Counted from the first letter of the stretch, positions 1 through 9,074 are shown. The stretch is DNA of 64,000 nt from Chengkuizengella marina (GCF_009910845.1 NZ_SIJB01000004.1:1-64000); one strand, 5' to 3'. Numbers and translations are program-made. The notes: a model not told the origin generated them from the sequence alone.

Positions 1-1
1 C

Positions 2-196
2 TTTACAGCAGGAGCAGGGATCATATCCGCGGGTGGACAAAGCGGAGAGATTCAAACTCGAAATAATAAAACAGACTGGAGCAATTATGATGAAACAAAT
101 GATTACTCTTTTGATGCTAGTAAAACACAGTTTACGAATTGGGATCGAGTGACACTTTATCATCATAGTCAATTAGTCTGGGGGATTGAACCTTAA
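2..196 (+). CDS. C-terminal end of a secreted protein with a CBM3 cellulose-binding module (partial)
   Basis: Only the last 64 codons are in the window; the gene starts before base 1. The translation contains NDYSFDASKTQFTNWDRVTL and ends QLVWGIEP, which matches the C-terminal strands of family 3 carbohydrate-binding modules, including the aromatic and Asp/Asn residues typical of cellulose binding. CBM3 normally sits at the C-terminus of secreted cellulases or mannanases, so this is probably the tail of a glycoside hydrolase; the catalytic domain cannot be seen. A clear hairpin terminator follows 20 bases after the stop. Confidence 0.85.
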   Translation, partial: FTAGAGIISAGGQSGEIQTRNNKTDWSNYDETNDYSFDASKTQFTNWDRVTLYHHSQLVWGIEP

Positions 197-216
197 GTTA
201 ATTAGATTAGTTAATT

Positions 217-243
217 GGCGTCCAACTCGTTTGGACGCCTTTT
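217..243 (+). terminator. Rho-independent terminator after the CBM3 gene
   Basis: A 9-bp perfect stem (GGCGTCCAA / TTGGACGCC) with a 5-base loop is followed by four T. It ends the transcript of the CBM3 protein. Confidence 0.85.
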
Positions 244-368
244 AAATTTAGGATAATATAAGCTTTATTTTTACTAGATCATATTAAAAGTCTATCTTTT
301 CATATTTAATGTTATATTATATAACATTAAATATGTGAGAGGTGTATGTATGTGTTAATTACATTTAA

Positions 369-539
369 AAAATATCATTTATTAAAAGAGCAGGAAAAGT
401 TTATGATAAATCTATAAAAAAAATTAGAATAGAAGGGGATAAAGATGATCAGGAACAGTTAATATCAAACCCTTATGGATTTTTTTATTTTGTTATTGAA
501 AATGAAAATGCAGAAGTAATCCCAGTATATTCAAATTAA
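369..539 (+). pseudogene. Possible gene remnant without a start codon
   Basis: A 56-codon open stretch ends at TAA 537-539 and reads as plausible protein (for example YGFFYFVIENENAEVIPVYSN without its last residue), but has no ATG, GTG or TTG start with a ribosome binding site and has a stop directly upstream. The rest of 244-897 is AT-rich and full of stops. I recognise no family; it may be the tail of a decayed gene or chance. Confidence 0.25.
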
Positions 540-897
540 TTTTAATTTCATTGTTGATATCTCTAGTGAGGCATTATTTCATCTTTTGTTTTATTTATCA
601 TATTTGGGATATGAAGCCTACAGCTATTTATGAATTGATTGATCAACTTCACCAGAAACATCAGCAAAAGTAACTTATTTAAATTATGATAAAATAATAG
701 AAATGAAACCTCCAACAGAGTATCAGAATTCAAAGAACTATCTTCTAAGCATCAGATAGGTGGAATTTATAAATTAAATAAAAGAAAAAAAATGAGGCAA
801 TCTTTAAATTGGATAAGAAGTAGTTGAATAGGATTGAAGATTATATGACATCTTAACTTCTCTTTTAAGCATAATACCAAAAAAAGGTGGTTGAATA

Positions 898-1722
898 ATG
901 AAGTGTCACTTAAATGATATATCAGTTCATTATGAAGTTTACGGAACAGGAAAACCAATCATTATGCTTCACGGATATTCATTAGACTCACAAGTCATGA
1001 AAGGATGTATGGAACCTATTTTTAAAGATCATTCTAATGATTATCAAAGAATTTATTTAGATTTTCCAGGTATGGGGCAAACAGAAGCAAAGGACTGGAT
1101 TAAAAATTCAGATCAGATGTTAGAGATTGTACTAGAGTTCATTGATAAGGTTATACCTAATCAAAATTTTCTAATAGTTGGTCAATCTTATGGTGGTTAC
1201 ATATCCAGAGGTGTTTTGAAAGAGAGAACAACGATGATAGATGGAATGATGCTGATCTGTCCACTGATTATTCCTGACAAAGACAAAAGAAATTTACCAG
1301 AACATAAAGTGATATACAAAAATAAGAAATTCATTGAGGAGTTTAAAACGAATAAATACTTTGAAGAGTTTCAAACTTTAGCTGTAGTGCAAGATACATA
1401 TCATTTTGAAAGATTTAAGAATGAAATTTTAGCAGGAGTTCACCTAGCAAATACAGAGTTTATTGAAAAACTAAAAGATGAAGGATATGGATTTTCATTT
1501 GAAGTAGATCATTTGGTTGAATCTTACGAAAAACCTGTTTTAATTTTGTTGGGAAAGCAAGATTCTTTTACTGGATACCGAGATGCATTTCATTTAATGG
1601 AAAATTACCCAAGAGGTAGTTTTGTCGTATTAGATCGTGCTGGTCACAATTTACAAATAGAACAAAATAAATTATTCAACTCATTTGTGGAAGAATGGCT
1701 TAATAGAGTAAATGAAGGTTAA
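898..1722 (+). CDS. Alpha/beta hydrolase
   Basis: A 274-aa protein of the alpha/beta-hydrolase fold. An HG oxyanion motif lies at residues 25-26, the nucleophile elbow GQSYGG has Ser97, and the remaining triad residues are probably Asp222 (GKQDSFTG) and His250 (RAGHN). No signal peptide or membrane segment is visible, so it is likely cytoplasmic. AAGGTGG stands 9 bases before the ATG. The substrate cannot be told from sequence; the length and a short cap region after the nucleophile fit small-molecule esterases or hydrolases. It stands alone and the next gene has its own binding site. Confidence 0.85.
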   Translation: MKCHLNDISVHYEVYGTGKPIIMLHGYSLDSQVMKGCMEPIFKDHSNDYQRIYLDFPGMGQTEAKDWIKNSDQMLEIVLEFIDKVIPNQNFLIVGQSYGGYISRGVLKERTTMIDGMMLICPLIIPDKDKRNLPEHKVIYKNKKFIEEFKTNKYFEEFQTLAVVQDTYHFERFKNEILAGVHLANTEFIEKLKDEGYGFSFEVDHLVESYEKPVLILLGKQDSFTGYRDAFHLMENYPRGSFVVLDRAGHNLQIEQNKLFNSFVEEWLNRVNEG

Positions 1723-1820
1723 ATGTTTTTCAAATGATAAATGATGCTAAAGTATATTTATATGATACTAGCTTAGAATGAATGAAGACATTGAACAGAA
1801 TAAATCAAAGGAGTGGGATT

Positions 1821-2066
1821 ATGAAACCAACAAAGTTGCCAAAGGAACAAAAGGATCAAATGATATCAAACATACAACACTATTTTTCGATGGAACGGTC
1901 TGAGGAGATAGGGAATCTAGCTGCAGAAAATTTTCTTGATTTTATTATGAAAGAGCTAGGTCCATACATATATAATCAAGCCATTAGTGATGCAAGAATG
2001 TTAATAAATGAAAAGATGGTACATATAGAAGATGATTTATATTCCTTAGAAAAGCAACTTAGATAA
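1821..2066 (+). CDS. DUF2164 family protein
   Basis: An 81-aa cytoplasmic protein with the DUF2164 pattern: LPKEQKDQMI at the N-terminus, then AAENFLDFIMKELGPYIYNQ and a final acidic helix. The function of the family is unknown. I chose ATG 1821 because AAAGGAGTGGG lies just before it; an in-frame ATG at 1782 lacks a binding site. The broken HD-domain gene begins 10 bases after the stop. Confidence 0.8.
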   Translation: MKPTKLPKEQKDQMISNIQHYFSMERSEEIGNLAAENFLDFIMKELGPYIYNQAISDARMLINEKMVHIEDDLYSLEKQLR

Positions 2067-2076
2067 ACTTCATTTT

Positions 2077-2352
2077 TTGAATGCTATTGGCTGTCATACC
2101 ACGTTATGTGCTAATTCCACAACTTTAGATAAAGTACTCTTTGTTGCTCATAAAATTGAATGGGATCAAACAGGAACACCACCGTATATTCAGCATCTTT
2201 TAACTCAAATGGAGAAATCACTAGAACATGATGCATTTTCATATATTACATATTTGTGGGATCAAAGAAATTCACTAAAGGTTGTGCATCCTTGGTTAGC
2301 CGATGCATATTTTGAGTTAAAAGAAACACTCAAAAATCATCATGATCATTAG
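2077..2352 (+). pseudogene. C-terminal fragment of an HD-domain (YqeK-like) phosphohydrolase
   Basis: About 90 codons match the C-terminal half of HD-domain nucleotide hydrolases of the YqeK type: IGCHTTLCANSTTLDKVLFV, IEWDQTGTPPY, then KVVHPWLADAYFELK. Full-length members have about 190 residues and carry the metal-binding HD pair in the missing N-terminal half. The reading frame opens right behind the upstream DUF2164 gene, has only a TTG without a ribosome binding site, and is preceded by an in-frame stop. It is therefore very likely a truncated, inactive remnant. Confidence 0.7.
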
Positions 2353-2470
2353 TTTTCTTTTTTTTATGAAAAGGAGATTTTTTGTTTTTTGAAGTAACTC
2401 TTATTTCAATTATGATGGCAACAATAAAAAATAATAATACAAGTATCCACAAATAAAATAAATATTCCAT
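2330..2470 (-). CDS. Small single-span membrane protein (46 aa)
   Basis: ATAAGGAGTCATT directly before ATG 2470 gives an excellent ribosome binding site for a 46-aa protein. Residues 4-22 form one hydrophobic helix (LFYLWILVLLFFIVAIII) followed by a very basic, then acidic tail (KNKKSPFHKKKKTNDHDDF). The 3' end overlaps the tail of the HD-domain fragment on the other strand. No family is recognised. The good start signal and typical membrane topology with a positive cytoplasmic tail support a real gene. Confidence 0.6.
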   Translation of the reverse strand: MEYLFYLWILVLLFFIVAIIIEIRVTSKNKKSPFHKKKKTNDHDDF

Positions 2471-2614
2471 AATGACTCCTTATATTGAAAAAATTTCTAT
2501 AAACAAAGTGTAACTTGAAATTAATTCAAAATCAAGTGTTTATTTGAATTTTTTTCAATTTTATTTTGAAGTTAGTACAATTCCTTTATACTTAATGTCA
2601 GAGGTGATTTATTC

Positions 2615-2947
2615 ATGACTTTCGGTGCTAGATTAAAAAAAGCACGTAAAAATAAACAATTGATTCAAAGCCAAGTAGCAGAACTATTAGGCATCGATTT
2701 TACAACAATCTCAAAGTATGAGAACGATAAATCTGAACCAGATAATGAAATACTACAAAAATTAGCAGACTTATATGAGGTTTCCATTGATTGGCTTCTC
2801 ACAGGAGAAACCAAAACAAAAGGAAATTTGGATAATAAAATTTATTTTAATGGTGAATATGTAAAGTTAACTGATGATGAGGCACAACATCTAAAAGATA
2901 CACTTGAGATGTATCGTTTGTGGAAACAAAGTAAAACAGAAAAGTAA
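2615..2947 (+). CDS. XRE-family helix-turn-helix regulator
   Basis: A 110-aa DNA-binding protein. Residues 5-60 form a Cro/C1-type HTH (QSQVAELLGIDFTTISKYEN, then EILQKLADLYEVSIDWLL), and the C-terminal part (YFNGEYVKLTDDEAQHLKD) resembles the short tails of Bacillus XRE regulators. AGAGGTGA lies 9 bases before the ATG. The upstream AT-rich stretch contains TTGAA/TTCAA repeats (about 2514-2565) that could be operator material. The target is unknown; neighbours give no clue. Confidence 0.85.
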   Translation: MTFGARLKKARKNKQLIQSQVAELLGIDFTTISKYENDKSEPDNEILQKLADLYEVSIDWLLTGETKTKGNLDNKIYFNGEYVKLTDDEAQHLKDTLEMYRLWKQSKTEK

Positions 2948-3068
2948 CATTTATCAAATGAAACTTTTTTTGTTTTTGACCGTAAAATTAACAATCTAAT
3001 CATTATTGAACATCTAAAAATAGGTAACTATTCATTAGGTGTTTTTTTCATCTATTGGAGGTAGATTT

Positions 3069-4010
3069 ATGTATAAGCAAATCAATAAACAGATTGTTCA
3101 AACAAAAGAACGACTTCGAAAAAGAAGAAAACTTAAATTAAAATTAGATCAACTTGAACTTACGTTGCAAGATGAACATAGTAAATTAAAAAAGTATAAA
3201 AAGATATTAGAAAATGAAGAGCAGGACGTCAGTAAACTAGAATCCTTTAGTTTAACTTCTTTATTTTATACAGTATTGGGAACAAAAGATAAAAAGCTGC
3301 AGAAGGAAAAAGAAGAATATTTAGCTGCGAAGCTAAAATATGATGAATCTTATGAAACTGTTTCAGATGTAAAACAAGAAAAAATAGAACTACAAAAGTT
3401 ATTAAGAAATTATAAAGATGTAGAAGCAGAATATGAGAGTATATTAAAATTAAAAAAACAATTGATACTTCAATCTGAAGATGAAAATACAAAAAAGCTT
3501 ATTCACTTAACTGAGGCAAAATCTGAACTTCAAGAAGATCTCAGAGAATTAGAGGAAGCCATTCATGCGGGAAATAATGCAAAAAATAATTTGAATACTA
3601 TGATTGAAGCGCTTAGAAGTGCTAAAAATTGGGGTACTTATGATATGATTGGTGGCGGATTAATTTCTACAGCAGCTAAACACTCTAAGATTGATAAAGC
3701 GAATCAGTATGCTCATCAAGTACAAAAATCTCTTCGGCTTTTTAAAAATGAGTTATTGGATGTAAAAATGGATCATCATTTAAATTTACAAATTCATTCG
3801 TTTGAGAAGTTTGCTGATTATTTTTTTGATGGGCTCATATTTGACTGGATTGTACAATCAAAAATTAATAATTCATTAAATAATGTAATGAAAATATCCA
3901 GACAAGTTTCTGATATTATACTGCAATTAAATAAACAGTCTACCAAAGTACAAAATGAGATCCAAACATTAAGTGAAAATATATTGGAAATTGTTACTGA
4001 TATGGAATAA
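3069..4010 (+). CDS. Coiled-coil protein of unknown function
   Basis: A 313-aa highly charged protein. Residues 1-70 and 80-180 are predicted from the heptad-like Leu/Lys/Glu pattern to be long coiled coils; a glycine-containing segment (WGTYDMIGGGLISTAAK, about residue 192) separates them from a C-terminal helical part. SLFYTVLGTKDKKLQKEKEE is a conserved-looking motif I associate with uncharacterised Bacillales proteins. There is no signal peptide. I use ATG 3069 because TTGGAGGT precedes it. A role as a scaffold or septum/chromosome factor would be a guess. Confidence 0.75.
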   Translation: MYKQINKQIVQTKERLRKRRKLKLKLDQLELTLQDEHSKLKKYKKILENEEQDVSKLESFSLTSLFYTVLGTKDKKLQKEKEEYLAAKLKYDESYETVSDVKQEKIELQKLLRNYKDVEAEYESILKLKKQLILQSEDENTKKLIHLTEAKSELQEDLRELEEAIHAGNNAKNNLNTMIEALRSAKNWGTYDMIGGGLISTAAKHSKIDKANQYAHQVQKSLRLFKNELLDVKMDHHLNLQIHSFEKFADYFFDGLIFDWIVQSKINNSLNNVMKISRQVSDIILQLNKQSTKVQNEIQTLSENILEIVTDME

Positions 4011-4036
4011 ACATATATAAAGAATGGAAGTGAACA

Positions 4037-4675
4037 ATGGATCATTTAGAAGTATTCAAAGACATTGTAGCCTCGGAAGAAGAGTTAAGAGAAATGATAG
4101 GATACCCTAGTGAAAGAGCAATAAAAAAGGTGATTTCTAAACTTGATTCACATTGTCGTCATTATTTAAGCTTATCTCCTTTTGCTTTATTATCGACTTC
4201 AGATATAAATGGAATATGTGATGTTTCTCCACGTGGTGATGCCCCTGGTTTTATTCATATCTTAGATGACAAACATATTGTTTTACCTGAACGGCAAGGG
4301 AACAAAAGAATAGATTCCATCAAGAATATCTTATCAAATCAACACGTTGGGCTAATATTTTTAATACCTGGATTAAAGGAAACACTAAGAATTAATGGGA
4401 AGGCGTGTGTGATTAAAGATCAAGAGATACTGAAACACATGGCAGTAAATGAACGAGTTCCGTTGATAGGGATTGGAATTGAAATAGAAGAATGTTTTGT
4501 GCATTGTGCTAAATCTTTGATCAGGTCTCAGTTATGGGATCAGAAAACATGGATTGATAAAGAGAATCTGCCTTCTATCCCACATATGATGGCTGCTCAT
4601 GTGAATAAAAGCAGTATGACTCCTAAAATAATAGAAGAATCACTTCATGAGAGTTATACTAAACGTCTCTATTAA
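4037..4675 (+). CDS. Pyridoxamine 5'-phosphate oxidase family FMN-binding protein
   Basis: A 212-aa protein with the split-barrel fold of the PPOX class, closest to the MSMEG_1061-type group: PFALLSTSDINGICDVSPRG, then LPERQGNKRIDS and a late HCAKSLIRSQLW motif near residue 155. Members bind FMN or F420 and act as oxidoreductases with unknown substrates. It starts 26 bases after the coiled-coil gene with GGAAGTGA before the ATG, so the two may be co-transcribed. Confidence 0.8.
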   Translation: MDHLEVFKDIVASEEELREMIGYPSERAIKKVISKLDSHCRHYLSLSPFALLSTSDINGICDVSPRGDAPGFIHILDDKHIVLPERQGNKRIDSIKNILSNQHVGLIFLIPGLKETLRINGKACVIKDQEILKHMAVNERVPLIGIGIEIEECFVHCAKSLIRSQLWDQKTWIDKENLPSIPHMMAAHVNKSSMTPKIIEESLHESYTKRLY

Positions 4676-4763
4676 TGATGAGTCAAGGTACATAGAAAAT
4701 TGTTGACATAAGAGTAGGTATTGTAGTACTATGATAAACCCTAAAAAAGGAGGTTTAATCAAT

Positions 4764-5330
4764 ATGTATGACTACCAAAAGAAATTTACTACGAATAGAC
4801 TAATTTTAAAAGTAATAGATGAATCCTATGCTGAAAAAGTAGTAGAGTACATAAATAAAAACAAAGATTTCTTAACTCCATGGAGTCCTCTAGTAAATGA
4901 AGAATTTTTTGCTGTACAGTTTCAAGCTCAGAAACTGAATGAGGACATCAAAAAAATGAATGATGGATCTATGTTGAAAGTATGGATCTTTAAAAAAGAA
5001 GATGAAAAAGAGGAAATTATAGGTTCAATTTCATTAAATAATATCGTTCGGGGTGTTTTTCAATCATGTCATTTAGGTTATCAATTGAGCCATAAAGAAA
5101 TAAATCAAGGTTATATAACAGAAGCTATTAACAGAGTGATCGAGTACGCTTTTGACGAATTACAATTACATCGGATTGAAGCAAATATTATGCCTAGAAA
5201 TGGAGCATCATTAAAAGTAGTTGAGAAACTAGGTTTTGAATCAGAAGGTTTAGCTAAGAAATATTTGAAAATCAATGGAAAATGGGAAGATCATATTCAT
5301 ATGGTAATTTTAAATGAAAAAATGGAGTGA
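4764..5330 (+). CDS. GNAT N-acetyltransferase, RimJ/RimL type
   Basis: A 188-aa acetyltransferase of the ribosomal-protein serine/alanine acetyltransferase group: TNRLILKVIDESYAEKVVEY at the start, IIGSISLNNIVRG, the acetyl-CoA loop region with EINQGYITEA, and NGASLKVVEKLGFESEGL near the end. AAAAGGAGG precedes ATG 4764, which is therefore preferred over the ATG at 4731. The stop overlaps the start of the following methyltransferase by 17 bases, so the two genes are translationally linked. Confidence 0.85.
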   Translation: MYDYQKKFTTNRLILKVIDESYAEKVVEYINKNKDFLTPWSPLVNEEFFAVQFQAQKLNEDIKKMNDGSMLKVWIFKKEDEKEEIIGSISLNNIVRGVFQSCHLGYQLSHKEINQGYITEAINRVIEYAFDELQLHRIEANIMPRNGASLKVVEKLGFESEGLAKKYLKINGKWEDHIHMVILNEKME

Positions 5331-6075
5331 TCAAGTAAAAAGATTTTCAAACAGAGTTGAGAATTATGTAAAATATCGCCCTAGTTATCCCAAAAAAGTA
5401 ATAGATTTTTTGTATAATGAACTAGGATTGAAGCAAATTTCAAAAATAGCAGATGTTGGTTCGGGAACAGGGATTTTTTCCAATCTTTTATTATATAGAG
5501 GATCAAAAGTATTTTCTATTGAACCTAATCAAGAGATGAGAGAGTCAGCCGAGAACGCTTTAGAAAATTACGATAATTATTTCTCTATCAATGGATCAGC
5601 AGAATTCACAACTTTACCTGATGATTCTGTTGATTTTATTGTTTCAGCTCAAGCTTTCCATTGGTTTGATTTGCAAAAAACGAAAGAAGAATTTAAAAGA
5701 ATATTAAAACCGAACGGAAAAGTAGTTTTAATTTGGAATAATCGTTTAACAGAGGAAAGTGAATTTTCAATAGCGTACGAACGCATTTTGAAAAAATATG
5801 CAAATGATTACAATGAAGTGAATCATCAAAATATAGGACATCGAGAATTGAATTCTTTTTTCAATAACAGAGGGCATAAAACATTCACCTGTTCAAATTA
5901 TCAGGTATTTAATTTTGAACAATTAAAGGGCAGACTTTTATCGTCTTCTTATTCACCAGTCCCAGGAGAAAGTAACTACGAAACTATTATGGAACAATTA
6001 CGAGATGTTTTTCATTTATATAATCAAAATGGACAAGTGACTTTTCATTATAATACAGAAGTTTTATTACGGTGA
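5314..6075 (+). CDS. Class I SAM-dependent methyltransferase
   Basis: A 253-aa protein with a Rossmann-type methyltransferase core: motif I ADVGSGTGIFS at residues 46-56, acidic SIEPNQEM after strand 2, and SAQAFHWFD typical of methyltransferase type 11 proteins. The family methylates small molecules; the substrate is unknown. Its start lies inside the acetyltransferase gene. An imperfect inverted repeat follows that could end transcription from both sides. Confidence 0.85.
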   Translation: MKKWSDQVKRFSNRVENYVKYRPSYPKKVIDFLYNELGLKQISKIADVGSGTGIFSNLLLYRGSKVFSIEPNQEMRESAENALENYDNYFSINGSAEFTTLPDDSVDFIVSAQAFHWFDLQKTKEEFKRILKPNGKVVLIWNNRLTEESEFSIAYERILKKYANDYNEVNHQNIGHRELNSFFNNRGHKTFTCSNYQVFNFEQLKGRLLSSSYSPVPGESNYETIMEQLRDVFHLYNQNGQVTFHYNTEVLLR

Positions 6076-6099
6076 TGTCTAAGTCCTAAAATTTAACGC

Positions 6100-6150
6100 A
6101 AAAAAGCGGATAAAGGATATATCGTAGTATACCCTTCATCCACTTTTGTA
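6100..6150. terminator. Probable bidirectional terminator
   Basis: Between two converging genes, AAAAGCGGATAAAGG pairs imperfectly with CCTTCATCCACTTTT. The A-run and T-run on the two sides fit termination of both the methyltransferase and the 5'-nucleotidase transcripts. Confidence 0.6.
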
Positions 6151-6168
6151 TTCTTATCTCACAAGTGA

Positions 6169-8043
6169 TTATTCAGTTTTGCTTGTATCTACTATACGTC
6201 CTTCAACTTGTGGATTAATGCTGTCTTGAGCCATAAAGTATTCTTCAACTACAGAGTAAATCGTTAATCCTGTGTTGAAAGAATCATTATCTTCAAACAT
6301 TGCATATCCGTCTCCACCTACTGCAAGAAAATCATTTGTAGCAAGCTTGTACGTTTTTGTTACATCAATATCTTCTCCGGCTACTTTTATATTTATTACA
6401 CGTTCGCCAGCAGGTTTACTTGAATCATAAGTGAATGACATACCACTGATTTGTGGGAATTGTCCTTTTTGATCTTCAACCGCACTTACACCGTGTTCTA
6501 AAGCAGCAACAAGCTCTTCACCTGTAACATCTAATACAGCTAATGTGTTAGGGAAAGGAAGAAGTGTATTTAAATCTAATTTAGTAATTTCTCCAGCTGA
6601 TAACTGAGTACGAATTCCCCCAGCATTCATAATTGCAACATCCGCTTCGTAACCAGCAATGGATTGTGTTTTTTCAACTAAAATATCTGTGATTAAGTTA
6701 CCGATGTTTGTTTCACCAGCTCTTACTAAAGCTCGATCTCCATCTAAATCTACTTCTGAATTTGTAATCACAACATTCATAATTTCTTTGATTTCCTCAG
6801 AAATTTCTGTAACCATCTGTTCAATTTCTGGATCTGCTTCAACTGTTTCATCATATTCTTTTAACCCGCCGCTAAAAGCAACAAGTTCATCGTTATAATA
6901 ATATAAATCAGCTCTACCTAAAGATTTTCCATACTCCCAATCTTGCACGATATATGTCCCATTCACAACTTCAGGAGTTTTAAGAGGTGTATGTGAATGT
7001 CCACCAATGATTAGGTCGATACCGTCAACTGCTTCAGCAATTTCTTTGTCTACCTCTAGACCCACATGGGAAACTGCAATAACATGATCTACTTCTTCTT
7101 TTAATTGTGGTACCATTTCTTTTGCAACTTCAACAGGCGATTTAAACGTTAGTCCTTCAACATTATCTGGATGAGTGACAATTGGTGTATCTTCAGTAAC
7201 AAAACCGATAAATGCAAATTTCTTTCCACCAATTTCAGTATAGTAAACAGGATCAAGTAATTCAGATCCATCATCCGTAAATACATTTGAAGAAATAACA
7301 GGATATTCTAATTGTCCGGCTAAGTTTAATAGTTGTTCAAAACCAAAATCAAATTCATGATTTCCTGCTGCCATCGTTTCATAATCTAATTGATTCAATA
7401 TTGGAAGAATAGATTCACCTTCGGTTTGGTTAACAAAGATTGTACCTTGGAATGTATCTCCAGCATCAATTAATAAGAAGTTTTCACTTTCTTCTCTCCA
7501 CTCATTAATAAGTGTAGCCATTTTTGCATAACCAAATTCTTTGTTATAACCATCTTCCTCAATATGACCATGAACGTCATTTGTGTGACCAATCGTAATT
7601 TGTACAGTTGCTGCTTCACCTAAAGCATCAAAAAATACTTCACGAGTGACTGTATTGCTTTCATCTAATTCTAGCTCTAATCCAGCAGAATTTCCTAAAG
7701 CAATAAGTTCAGAACTGCTTAATTTTTTGTTAGGGTTTTTTACATCTGTAACGATGCCTTCATCTAACGCCCACTTTAAAGACGCTGAAGCCCAATGTTT
7801 GATTTTAGGGTCTGCCTCCAAATCACTAGCACCCTGAACTCTTGAGAATAAAGTGACTGCTTCTGCAAGAGATACTTTCTTGTTTAACCCAAGATTTCCA
7901 TCTTTATATCCCTGAATGATTTCTTTATCCTTCATCCAGTCCATGTGAGGGATAGGTTGTAATGGCTCTGCATTAACACTTCCCATCATTAATGATAAAG
8001 ATACAGCACCTGTTACGGCTAAAGTTCCTACTTTTTTAAACAT
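6169..8043 (-). CDS. Secreted bifunctional metallophosphatase/5'-nucleotidase with an SLH-like N-terminal domain
   Basis: A 624-aa exported enzyme. A signal peptide ending about VNA-EP is followed by an S-layer-homology-like segment (residues 30-125, with IIQGYKDGNLGLNKKVSLAE). The calcineurin-type metallophosphoesterase domain shows GHTNDVHGH, DAGDTFQG, AGNHEFDFG and GGHSHT metal ligands, and the C-terminal 5'-nucleotidase domain shows NAGGIRTQLSAGEI and ATNDFLAVGGDGYAMF. It should release phosphate and nucleosides from extracellular nucleotides. ATG 8043 is chosen because AAGGAGA is 6-7 bases before it; the ATG at 8049 is too close. Confidence 0.88.
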   Translation of the reverse strand: MFKKVGTLAVTGAVSLSLMMGSVNAEPLQPIPHMDWMKDKEIIQGYKDGNLGLNKKVSLAEAVTLFSRVQGASDLEADPKIKHWASASLKWALDEGIVTDVKNPNKKLSSSELIALGNSAGLELELDESNTVTREVFFDALGEAATVQITIGHTNDVHGHIEEDGYNKEFGYAKMATLINEWREESENFLLIDAGDTFQGTIFVNQTEGESILPILNQLDYETMAAGNHEFDFGFEQLLNLAGQLEYPVISSNVFTDDGSELLDPVYYTEIGGKKFAFIGFVTEDTPIVTHPDNVEGLTFKSPVEVAKEMVPQLKEEVDHVIAVSHVGLEVDKEIAEAVDGIDLIIGGHSHTPLKTPEVVNGTYIVQDWEYGKSLGRADLYYYNDELVAFSGGLKEYDETVEADPEIEQMVTEISEEIKEIMNVVITNSEVDLDGDRALVRAGETNIGNLITDILVEKTQSIAGYEADVAIMNAGGIRTQLSAGEITKLDLNTLLPFPNTLAVLDVTGEELVAALEHGVSAVEDQKGQFPQISGMSFTYDSSKPAGERVINIKVAGEDIDVTKTYKLATNDFLAVGGDGYAMFEDNDSFNTGLTIYSVVEEYFMAQDSINPQVEGRIVDTSKTE

Positions 8044-8322
8044 TTCCATTCTCCTTTTTAGTAGATTTTTTGTAAAGCTATGGAAATTTGGTTCAAAAAA
8101 TTAACCCCTAAAAAAATCTATAAAAAATATGATTTTTATATTTCCCATGAATATTATAACGCTAAATGGAAAGAATAAAAACATCTAAAATATTGGAAAA
8201 ATACGTGATATAGTAAGGAATGCAAACGCAACCAATCTCATCTAAAAACGGAAATTAAGGGTAATAATTTTGATCATCAGAAAAGATGGTATATAGTTTA
8301 TAAGTTGTTTTTAAAAAGTAAG

Positions 8323-8352
8323 TTGACAAAAGTAAGTTAGTTAATGTATTCT
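8323..8352 (+). promoter_or_regulatory. Predicted sigma-A promoter upstream of the MarR gene
   Basis: TTGACA (8323-8328) and TATTCT (8347-8352) are 18 bases apart, close to the vegetative consensus. It would give a leader of about 130 bases for the MarR gene. Confidence 0.5.
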
Positions 8353-8449
8353 AAACTTAGTAGTGATTAGTTTAATATTTTTTTTAAATTAATATATATA
8401 GTTAAAAGGAGGTTGTGATCATATAATTTATATAGCTTTTGTATATAAT

Positions 8450-8467
8450 TATCTTTAGTTCGAGATA
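8450..8467. promoter_or_regulatory. MhqR-like operator before the MarR gene (imperfect)
   Basis: TATCTTTAGTTCGAGATA matches the perfect palindrome at 9035-9052 in 15 of 18 positions. It lies 20 bases before the MarR start, which suggests autoregulation. Confidence 0.65.
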
Positions 8468-8487
8468 ATTGAAAGGTATGATTTAGA

Positions 8488-8928
8488 ATGGAACATGATC
8501 GTAAATTATCTTTAAAACTTTTTATAGTTTTATCCCGTGCGACTAGAACAATAAGTGATTTAACGCATCAGGATATACAAAGTTATGGATTAAATCCAAC
8601 AGAGTTTGCTGTACTAGACCTTTTGTATCACAAAGGCGAACAGCCTCTACAAAAAATTGGTGAGAAAATATTAATTGCGAGTGGAAGTATAACTTATGTC
8701 GTTGATAAATTGGAAGAAAAAGGATATTTAACTAGAAATCCAAATCCAAATGATAGAAGAATTATTTATGCGATCATAAGTGAAAATGGAAAGAAGCTCT
8801 TTGATGAGATTTTTCCAAAACATGAAAGTAAAATTGATGAAATCGTTAATGGTTTATCAGATGAGGAAAAAAAACAAGCCATTTATTTGTTAAAAAAATT
8901 AGGAATTTATGCAAAACACATAGAATAA
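8488..8928 (+). CDS. mhqR: MarR-family repressor, MhqR-like
   Basis: A 146-aa winged-helix regulator resembling B. subtilis MhqR, which senses quinones and catechol-type stress: FIVLSRATRTI, DIQSYGLNPTEFAVLDLLYH, GSITYVVDKLEEKGYL and DRRIIYAIISE with the wing Arg residues. The palindrome downstream equals the known MhqR box, and a degenerate copy stands before this gene, so it likely represses itself and the DoxX-pirin operon. The ATG is 11 bases after GAAAGG. The symbol is assigned by similarity and operator context. Confidence 0.75.
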   Translation: MEHDRKLSLKLFIVLSRATRTISDLTHQDIQSYGLNPTEFAVLDLLYHKGEQPLQKIGEKILIASGSITYVVDKLEEKGYLTRNPNPNDRRIIYAIISENGKKLFDEIFPKHESKIDEIVNGLSDEEKKQAIYLLKKLGIYAKHIE

Positions 8929-9034
8929 AAATATACAATTATCTATTAAAATGAAGATTACTTTGAATTAAGTTCTATTACTTTTGAAGGGGAAAAAGTC
9001 CAATGGGAAGATGGAATGTTATTTATTAAAAAAA

Positions 9035-9052
9035 TATCTCGAATTCGAGATA
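9035..9052. promoter_or_regulatory. MhqR operator, perfect 18-bp palindrome
   Basis: TATCTCGAATTCGAGATA is fully self-complementary and equals the consensus described for MhqR in B. subtilis. It lies 22 bases before the DoxX start and 8 bases before its ribosome binding site, so a bound repressor would block transcription of the DoxX-pirin operon. Confidence 0.85.
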
Positions 9053-9074
9053 AATTTGAAGGGAGAAAATATTT

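Larger units (their letters stand above)
8050..8487. other. Intergenic region between divergent genes
   Basis: This 438-base AT-rich stretch holds the promoter area of the 5'-nucleotidase on the left and, on the right, a TTGACA/TATTCT promoter and an MhqR-like operator before the MarR gene. An AAAAGGAGG at 8405 is not followed by a usable open frame. Confidence 0.5.

Noticed and set aside
6659-6898. Open frame on the plus strand inside the 5'-nucleotidase gene
   Set aside because: It is the antisense shadow of a conserved coding region and has no ribosome binding site.
8957-9070. Short plus-strand frame between the MarR gene and DoxX (FEGEKVQWEDGMLFI)
   Set aside because: It has no start codon with a binding site and runs through the MhqR operator, so coding is unlikely.
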